49,814 bases of DNA from Desulfuromonadales bacterium (GTDB lineage: Bacteria; Desulfobacterota; Desulfuromonadia; Geobacterales; Pseudopelobacteraceae), in the NCBI GenBank assembly GCA_013349325.1, contig DUZX01000026.1, positions 1-49,814 on the forward strand, in the 5' to 3' direction. The notes beneath the pieces were generated by a model, which did not search any database, had not been told where the DNA came from, and saw only the letters and a program-made list of their open reading frames with translations. The stretch's first letter is position 1. The number at the start of each line of letters is the position of its first letter. Position numbers and translations under genes: made by a program. Positions 44,341-49,814 of this stretch are shown one piece after another.

Positions 44341-45248
44341 AGCCCTATTACAGACATCTCTTCCACCAGCTTTTTCTGCTCATCACTGAGCGTTTCCGGA
44401 ATATGCACGCCGATCTTGACGTACAGATCCCCCTTGGTGTTTGAACCAAGTGATTTGATTCCGCACCCTTTCAGCCTGATCTTGGTTCCGGGCTGAATAC
44501 CGGCCGGCACCTTGATGCGCTTGTCCCCCTCCAGTGTCGGTACATCCAGAGCAATTCCCAGACAGGCGGCGCTGAACGGTATCGAACGTTCGACAAACAG
44601 ATCGCCGCCATCACGGACAAAGGTCGGATCGGGCTGCACGCGAACAACCAGGAACAGATCACCGGCCTGACCTCCGGCATCTCCCTGCCCCCCTTTACCT
44701 GTTATGCGGATGCGGCTGCCGTTATCCACGCCGGCCGGGATTTTGACCTTCAACTCCTCGCGCTGGCTGCCGCGCCGGAAGGCGATCTGCCGTTCAGCCC
44801 CCTGGGCCGCGTCCCTAAACGTGATCGTAATCTCCATCTCCTGGTCAGCGCCCCGTTGCGGACCGCTTTGAAATCCGCCACGCCCGCCTCCGCGTCCGAA
44901 TGATCCACCAAAGAGACGTGAAAAAATATCCTCGGCACCACCTCCGCCAAAGCCGCCCCCCATATCTTTATAAGCGTTGCTAAAGTCAAAACCACGGAAG
45001 ATATCTTCCTGGCTGTACTGCTGGTGGAAACCGCTGGAGCCGTAGGTGTCATATTTCTGCTTCTTCTCCGGATCAGAGAGAACGGCGTAGGCTTCGTTGA
45101 TCTCTTTGAATTTATCCTCGGCAACCTTGTTATCCGGGTTGCGGTCCGGGTGGTACTTGACGGCCAGTTTGCGGAAGGCCTTCTTTATATCGTCAGCCGA
45201 AGCCCCTTTTTCGATTCCCAGCGCCTTGTAATAATCAACCTGTGCCAT
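44337..45248 (-). CDS. cbpA: CbpA/DnaJ-type co-chaperone
   Basis: The protein has 303 aa. The J domain (1-68) carries HPD at 33-35, then a G/F-rich region (about 75-120) and two C-terminal substrate-binding beta domains. The CxxCxGxG zinc repeats of DnaJ are absent, so it is the CbpA class, a co-chaperone of DnaK. ATG 45248 ([11 protein letters not shown]) is chosen; ATG 45260 directly abuts an aaagg. Its last codon is followed by a TAG within the adjacent repeat. Confidence 0.92.
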   Translation of the reverse strand: MAQVDYYKALGIEKGASADDIKKAFRKLAVKYHPDRNPDNKVAEDKFKEINEAYAVLSDPEKKQKYDTYGSSGFHQQYSQEDIFRGFDFSNAYKDMGGGFGGGGAEDIFSRLFGGSFGRGGGRGGFQSGPQRGADQEMEITITFRDAAQGAERQIAFRRGSQREELKVKIPAGVDNGSRIRITGKGGQGDAGGQAGDLFLVVRVQPDPTFVRDGGDLFVERSIPFSAACLGIALDVPTLEGDKRIKVPAGIQPGTKIRLKGCGIKSLGSNTKGDLYVKIGVHIPETLSDEQKKLVEEMSVIGL

Positions 45249-45394
45249 GCACTTCACCATCCTTTCGTATTCTGGGCACAATGTAAGCTCTCCGACTGCT
45301 GCTGTCAACAGCGCCAGCAGTGTAACCTTGACAGCCGCCACCTGCGTACGTAGTATCGGCGCGTTATATCACACTCACCTGCGGGGGCATCAGC

Positions 45395-46804
45395 ATGAAA
45401 AAGATCATCATTATCGGCGGCGGCGTATCCGGCCTTTCAGCTGCCTGGCTGTTACGCTCAAAAGTGGCGGCGGCCGGGAAAAATGTAGAGATAACGTTAC
45501 TGGAGAAAGAGCAGCGCCTGGGCGGCAAAATGTGGAGCATCAAGGCTGACGGCTACACCTGTGAATGGGGGCCGAATGGATTTCTGGACAGTAAGCCGCA
45601 AACGCTGGACCTGTGCCGCGCCATCGGGGTGACTGATAACCTGCATCGCAGTAATGACAACGCCCGCAAACGCTTTATCTTTTCCGAAGGTCAGCTGCAC
45701 CAGTTGCCGGACGGTGGTCCGGCTTTCCTGAAGAGCGGCCTGATCTCCTGGCCCGGCAAGCTGCGCCTGGCTCTGGAACCGACCCCGTTTATCGCCTCTG
45801 CCCCGACCGGGGTGGATGAGACCCTGGCCGATTTCGGACGTCGCCGCCTGGGGGGCGAAGCGCTCGACAAACTGATTGCACCGATGGTATCCGGCATTTT
45901 CGCCGGTGACCCCGAAACCATGTCGCTGGAATCCTGCTTTCCGCGCATTGCGGAACTGGAACGGGAATACGGAGGATTGATCCGGGCCATGATTATGCTG
46001 GCCAAAAAGAAAAAACGGGATCAGGCTGCCGGAAAGGTCGTCTCCAGCGCTGCCGGTCCGGGAGGGATTCTGACCTCATTTCGTGAGGGTATCCAGTATT
46101 TGCCGGATGCACTGAGCAGTTCACTGGGGGGGATTATCAAACCGGGTGTTTCCGTCACATCGGTCGCACGAGGCGGCTCAGTCCCGTATCACGTGACCTG
46201 CAGCGACGGGGTCGAGCTGGATGCCGACCTGGTAATGGTTGCCGCGCCGGCCTTTGCAACCGCTGACATGCTGTCAGGATTGGACGGGAAGATCGCCGCT
46301 GTCCTGCGGCAGATCCCCTACTCCAGCATGACCGTCGTCTGCTTCGGCTACGACCGCGAACGAATCAAACACCCGTTGGACGGTTTCGGCTATCTGATCC
46401 CTAAAAAGGAGGGCTGTAGTACGCTCGGCACGCTGTGGGACTCGAGTATGTTTGAAAATCGCGCACCGGATGGCAAAGTGCTGTTGCGCAGCATGATGGG
46501 TGGAGCCTGTTTTCCGGAGTACGTCCATCTGAGTGACGATGACGTGGTGGCCCGGGTCAGTGCCGATTTGAAGCGGGTAATGGGGATTGACGCCGCACCG
46601 CAGTTTGTCAGGGTTTTCCGTCATCCGCAGGCCATTCCGCAGTATACCGTTGGGCATGGAAAGCGACTGCTGGCGCTTGAGGAATTACTCACAGCCCATC
46701 CGGGTCTGATCCTGACCGGCAACTCGTATCGTGGCATCGGATTGAATGACTGTGTGGCCGCCGCCGAAAGGGCAGCCGATGAGGCCATGAAGCTGCTCAA
46801 TTAA
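45395..46804 (+). CDS. hemG: Protoporphyrinogen oxidase, HemY/PPOX type
   Basis: The enzyme oxidises protoporphyrinogen IX to protoporphyrin IX in haem synthesis. The protein has 469 aa. FAD-binding GGGVSGLSAAW (8-18), EKEQRLGGKMWS, GPNGFLDSKP, LIAPMVSGIFAGDPE and the C-terminal GNSYRGIGLNDCV are all typical of flavin-containing PPOX. The ribosome site is gcgggg. Haem supply fits a cytochrome-rich anaerobe. A terminator follows. Confidence 0.95.
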   Translation: MKKIIIIGGGVSGLSAAWLLRSKVAAAGKNVEITLLEKEQRLGGKMWSIKADGYTCEWGPNGFLDSKPQTLDLCRAIGVTDNLHRSNDNARKRFIFSEGQLHQLPDGGPAFLKSGLISWPGKLRLALEPTPFIASAPTGVDETLADFGRRRLGGEALDKLIAPMVSGIFAGDPETMSLESCFPRIAELEREYGGLIRAMIMLAKKKKRDQAAGKVVSSAAGPGGILTSFREGIQYLPDALSSSLGGIIKPGVSVTSVARGGSVPYHVTCSDGVELDADLVMVAAPAFATADMLSGLDGKIAAVLRQIPYSSMTVVCFGYDRERIKHPLDGFGYLIPKKEGCSTLGTLWDSSMFENRAPDGKVLLRSMMGGACFPEYVHLSDDDVVARVSADLKRVMGIDAAPQFVRVFRHPQAIPQYTVGHGKRLLALEELLTAHPGLILTGNSYRGIGLNDCVAAAERAADEAMKLLN

Positions 46805-46815
46805 ATTGCATACCT

Positions 46816-46853
46816 GAAGGCTCCTGAAACAAAACAGGGGCCTTCTGCTTTTC
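46816..46853 (+). terminator. Rho-independent terminator after hemG
   Basis: GAAGGCTCCTG and CAGGGGCCTTC form an 11-bp stem with one wobble pair around an 8-base loop, followed by a short T-rich tail. It begins 12 bases after the hemG stop. The next 200 bases (46854-47056) contain no supported gene and are richer in A and T than the rest. Confidence 0.75.
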
Positions 46854-47056
46854 TGATCTGAAATCTCTGCGTAATTGAGCCTAATATTCCTGCCTTGTAT
46901 CATACAATCTCTCAATATTTTTAATTTTATTCATTGCCATCTGGATGTATGTGCCATTCTAATAGTCGTTGTGCTCTACCAGAATATACCTTGAAACAAT
47001 GTTTCCAGGCTGTCACGATGCTGTCAGTCATGTGTGGCATGATGAAAATGAGGATA

Positions 47057-47626
47057 ATGGGAATGTCCTACAAATTTGATGCGCTGATTTCAATATTGAA
47101 CTGGATGGAATCAGGCCAAACCGTGACGCCACAGCATATTCAAGATCAACTTGGAATTAGTGAACGGACTGCATTCCGCTATATGCAGACTCTGGAGGGT
47201 GCCGGGTTCTCACGCATGGCGCGGCAAGCGCTTTTTGATGGTGATGTTGCGGCAGGCAGAGAATATCTGCTTGTTGATGACTTTATTGGTTAAGGTGGCA
47301 CTCTGGCAAACCTGAAAGGATTCACCGAATCAAAAGGCGGCATCGTTGTAGGTGCAACCGTTTTGGCAGGCAAGCCATATTCGGCAAAAATATCTCCACA
47401 TCCTGAAACATTGGAAGAATTGCGGAAAAAACATGGAAAAGAACTTGAAAAATGGTGGTTGCAAAGGTTCGGTCACTCCTTCGACTGCCTACTCAATCAG
47501 AGGCTCGATACCTTCTCAACTCCCCGGATGCTGACACCATACGAGATAGAATTATTGCGGAAGAGTAAGCAGGAAATCGGGGAAGCGGTCAGAAACCGCC
47601 TGAAAGCTCAGAAAAATAACAGTTGA
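47057..47626 (+). pseudogene. WYL-type regulator N-terminus fused to a phosphoribosyltransferase-like tail, with an internal stop
   Basis: Codons from ATG 47057 encode a winged-helix start (SYKFDALISILNWMESG, LGISERTAFRYMQTL) like WYL-domain regulators. After about 51 residues the frame changes character to ARQALFDGDVAAGREYLLVDDFIG, a PRPP-loop motif of phosphoribosyltransferases. TAA at 47291 then interrupts a GQGGTLANL-type sequence, and the same frame continues GGTLANLKGFTESKGG to 47626. The glutamine expected there differs by one base, so a nonsense mutation is likely. The whole is probably a deletion chimera with the tail of a large mobile-element protein. Confidence 0.6.
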
Positions 47627-47715
47627 GCAAGAAAGCAACGAAACCGGCACATTCAAAGGATCACTATACAATTACATTAATTGAACAACCATACGTATTA
47701 TAAGGAGAAAATACT

Positions 47716-47904
47716 ATGTCCATGAATGACACTGCTGCGATTAACGAATTTTCAAAAGAACTTGAAGTCGCCCTCGCGTATCCAAATCGGGATGATTTCA
47801 TACAATTCATTGGTGCTGCGATACATGGGCTTGGTGTCAATGGAATAATCAATGATAAACTTGGATTGAAAGTCTGTAATCGTATGCGGATAGGTGCCAA
47901 ATGA
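47716..47904 (+). CDS. Small hypothetical protein, first gene of a three-gene cassette
   Basis: The protein has 62 aa (MSMNDTAAINEF...). It has an acidic N-terminal helix and a basic end, KVCNRMRIGAK. No family was recognised. It has a strong aaggag ribosome site 8 bases before the ATG and overlaps the following gene by ATGA, which supports it as a real, translated gene. It could be a small regulator or antitoxin-like protein, but nothing in the sequence shows this. Confidence 0.5.
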   Translation: MSMNDTAAINEFSKELEVALAYPNRDDFIQFIGAAIHGLGVNGIINDKLGLKVCNRMRIGAK

Positions 47905-48329
47905 GTCTACCTCCCGAAATCATCCTCAACCTCTGGTACTACGTCGATGAAGACCAGCAATTCATCTTTGCTCTTGCCGGTCGGGCATACATGGCAAGCG
48001 GAACCGACGAAGAGAAAACCGCCCTGCTGAGACAGCTTGCCGCAACCGATTATCCCCTGGCACTCAAACTGCCGACACCTGACCGTTACGTCACCTTTTA
48101 TGCCGATAAAATGCGCCCTGGCATTGTCACTGTCTCCGAACTGGACAATCCGGCAACGCAACTGTTTGAAGAGGTGTATCAGGCAATTGAAGCGGATTTG
48201 GTAAAGATGGCTGAAGAGCGGAATTGTCCTGTAGAGGATTATAAAATCCCCGACAATCCCCTGTTCGTCATGACAGCACTTTATCAAGAGGATGAAGGCG
48301 GGGTGCGGGTGTTGGGGGTGGCGGCATGA
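47901..48329 (+). CDS. Hypothetical protein, second gene of a three-gene cassette
   Basis: The protein has 142 aa (MSLPPEIILNLWYYVD...). It is acidic, alpha-rich and without signal peptide or cysteine motif. No family was recognised. It is coupled on both sides by ATGA overlaps, to the 62-aa gene and to rhuM. The shared coupling implies that the three proteins are made together. Confidence 0.55.
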   Translation: MSLPPEIILNLWYYVDEDQQFIFALAGRAYMASGTDEEKTALLRQLAATDYPLALKLPTPDRYVTFYADKMRPGIVTVSELDNPATQLFEEVYQAIEADLVKMAEERNCPVEDYKIPDNPLFVMTALYQEDEGGVRVLGVAA

Positions 48330-49351
48330 GCAAACAACCAACACTCCACATCAGAAACAGCACTGCCGAATTTTTGATTTTTTCTAAACAGGCCGGCGAA
48401 AACGGCATTGAAGTTCGTGTTGAAAATGAGACCGTCTGGCTGACACAAAAGCTGTTGGCAGTGCTGTTTGAGGTTGATGTCAGAACAATAAATGAACACT
48501 TGGGAAACATCTATCAAACCGGCGAGCAATCCCGAGATTCAACTATCCGGAAATTCCGGATAGTTCAACGTGAAGGTTCACGTGACGTCGCCCGCGAGGT
48601 TGAGCACTATAACCTCGACGCAATTATTGCCGTTGGTTTCCGGGTGAATTCTGTACGGGCAACCCTGTTCCGCCAGTGGGCCACCAGTATTCTGCGCGAT
48701 TACGCAATTCGTGGCTATCTGCTGGACAAAGAACGCCTCAAAAATGGCGCATTTTTCAGCAAGGAATATTTCGATACGCTTTTAGCAGAAATCCGTGAGA
48801 TACGAGCCAGCGAGCGGAAGTTCTATCAGAAAATAACCGACATTTACGCTACGGCGATGGATTACCGAGCCGATGCCGAAACCACCCGAACCTTTTTTGC
48901 TACGGTACAAAACAAGCTGCATTATGCGATTCACGGACAGACAGCAGCAGAGCTTATCGTGGAGCGCGCTGACCACCAAAAAGAGCGAATGGGGTTGACT
49001 ACCTGGAAGAATGCACCGGATGGCAAGATCATCAAAACCGATGTTGTGGTTGCCAAAAATTACCTGACAGAAAAAGAATTGAAGTCACTGGATCGCTTTG
49101 TCACCATGTATCTGGACTATGCCGAAGATCAGACAGAGCGGGCTATTCCTATGACTATGGAGGATTGGGCAGGCAAGCTGAATGCCTTTTTACAATTCAA
49201 CGAACGGGAAATTCTCGACAATCCCGGTAAAGTCACCCAGGAAATTGCCAAAGCATTTGCAGAAAGTGAATTCGAAAAGTACCGGATCGTTCAAGATCGG
49301 CTGTTTGAATCGGATTTTGACAGGCAAATCAGGCGGTTGCTGGAAGTATAA
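48326..49351 (+). CDS. RhuM family protein
   Basis: The protein has 341 aa. RhuM signatures are VWLTQKLLAVLFEVDVRTINEHL (about 36-58, a winged-helix-like start), EVEHYNLDAIIAVGFRVNS and FRQWATSILRDYAIRGYLLD. A C-terminal segment contains DVVVAKNYLTEKELK and a DYAEDQTER region. RhuM was named from Salmonella pathogenicity island 3 and often lies inside restriction-modification or defence loci; its function is unclear. It is the third gene of the overlapping cassette. Confidence 0.88.
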   Translation: MSKQPTLHIRNSTAEFLIFSKQAGENGIEVRVENETVWLTQKLLAVLFEVDVRTINEHLGNIYQTGEQSRDSTIRKFRIVQREGSRDVAREVEHYNLDAIIAVGFRVNSVRATLFRQWATSILRDYAIRGYLLDKERLKNGAFFSKEYFDTLLAEIREIRASERKFYQKITDIYATAMDYRADAETTRTFFATVQNKLHYAIHGQTAAELIVERADHQKERMGLTTWKNAPDGKIIKTDVVVAKNYLTEKELKSLDRFVTMYLDYAEDQTERAIPMTMEDWAGKLNAFLQFNEREILDNPGKVTQEIAKAFAESEFEKYRIVQDRLFESDFDRQIRRLLEV

Positions 49352-49456
49352 CTATGAAATAAGCTGTTTCACATTTGGAACGCAGTGCGTTCCGAATTGC
49401 CTTTGACGCACTCAATACGTCACTATGACCAGAACACCAGATGATGGGGGAAATAC

Positions 49457-49705
49457 ATGAACATTCAAACCCTCAAAGGATATGACGACTTTCTGCATGA
49501 TCTGAAATTTCGTATCCGTACCGCTCAGACACGCGCCGCGCTGGCTGTCAACAGCGAACTGATTCTGTTGTACTGGCAGATTGGCCGCGACATCCTGACC
49601 CGCCAGAAAGACGAAGGCTGGGGAGCCAAGGTTATTGAACGGCTGGCAAACGATCTGCGTAAAGAGTTCCCGGATATGAAGGGTTTTTCCCCTAGTACCT
49701 TGTAA
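49457..49705 (+). pseudogene. DUF1016 (YhcG-type) protein, truncated N-terminal domain
   Basis: Eighty-two codons encode NIQTLKGYDDFLHDLKFRI, LLYWQIGRDILTRQ and GWGAKVIERLANDL, all typical of the DUF1016 N-terminal domain. A stop comes right after FSPSTL, where the family continues with an N-L-x-x-M segment and a PDDEXK nuclease domain (about 340 aa in total). A C/G-rich inverted repeat starts 17 bases after the stop. The nuclease half is missing from the window, so the gene appears broken. The ribosome site is ggggg. Confidence 0.7.
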
Positions 49706-49722
49706 CATTTATTAATTCGGAA

Positions 49723-49769
49723 AGCTTCCCCCTCCCCTTGCGGGAGGGGGGCAGGGGGTGGGGGAAGCT
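49723..49769. repeat. C/G-rich inverted repeat at the right edge
   Basis: AGCTTCCCCC and GGGGGAAGCT are perfect 10-bp arms around a C/T then G-rich loop that itself folds (CCTCCC near GGAGGG). Related CCTCCCC-type sequence continues to the window end after 49790. This is typical of REP-like interspersed repeats and adjoins the truncated DUF1016 gene. Confidence 0.6.
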
Positions 49770-49814
49770 GCAACGGAGTACTTTCATGGCAACCTCCCCC
49801 CCACCCTAACCCTC

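Noticed and set aside
47640-47715. Promoter for the 62-aa gene cassette
   Set aside because: TATTAT at 47695-47700 and TACAAT at 47666-47671 look like -10 boxes, but neither has a -35 box at suitable spacing.
1-49814. CRISPR arrays, tRNA or rRNA genes
   Set aside because: No regularly spaced direct repeats and no tRNA-like or rRNA-like sequence were noticed on reading. A covariance-model search would settle it.

Overview
The window looks like chromosomal DNA from the Geobacterales (Desulfuromonadota), perhaps a Trichlorobacter-like lineage. This is inferred from gene content: a futalosine-pathway mqnE, a def-fmt-DUF116 operon, HDOD proteins, type IV pilus ATPases, a c-type cytochrome lipoprotein, and a moxR-DUF58-tgpA cluster. 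No rRNA, tRNA or CRISPR array was seen.

Layout. The left edge (1-263) holds the start of an IS3-type transposase OrfA on the minus strand and the orphan C-terminus of a disrupted gene. Next come a HEAT-repeat protein overlapping gpsA (331-2956), a minus-strand def-fmt-DUF116 operon and an HDOD gene (3029-6204), and a tightly overlapping plus-strand set of mqnE, a methyltransferase and an Nramp transporter (6416-9845).

The division and cell-wall cluster runs from 10021 to 21915: murD-ftsW-murG, then an inserted AAA/DUF4143 ATPase with its own promoter and palindromic operator, then murC-murB-ddl-ftsQ-ftsA. A terminator and a 119-bp interspersed repeat follow, and ftsZ has its own promoter. 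The usual front half of the cluster (mraZ to mraY) is not upstream of murD.

A minus-strand phoB-phoR-membrane protein unit (21974-26077) has a clear 11-bp-phased Pho box upstream of phoB. The plus strand then carries mtnP-moxR-DUF58-tgpA and a U32 (TrhP-like) gene (26371-32271). A toxin-antitoxin patch follows: an MNT nucleotidyltransferase with only a 14-codon HEPN-like remnant, then intact higBA. After it come dnaB, a degenerate PilB-like pseudo-ATPase, pilT, a monohaem cytochrome lipoprotein, aroQ, a P-type cation ATPase, a lipoprotein hydrolase, a metallo-beta-lactamase-fold protein, ispF, a short double-hairpin repeat, cbpA and hemG.

The right 3 kb (46.8-49.8 kb) looks like an eroded accessory island. 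It has a WYL-regulator/phosphoribosyltransferase chimera with an in-frame stop, a three-gene overlapping cassette (62 aa, 142 aa, RhuM), and a DUF1016 nuclease cut off after 82 codons beside a C/G-rich inverted repeat.

The features most worth following up are the regulated DUF4143 ATPase inside the cell-wall operon, the Walker-less PilB paralogue next to pilT, the Pho-box-driven IPT-like membrane protein, the two-gene-plus-RhuM cassette, and the DUF58 gene that lacks a normal start codon.
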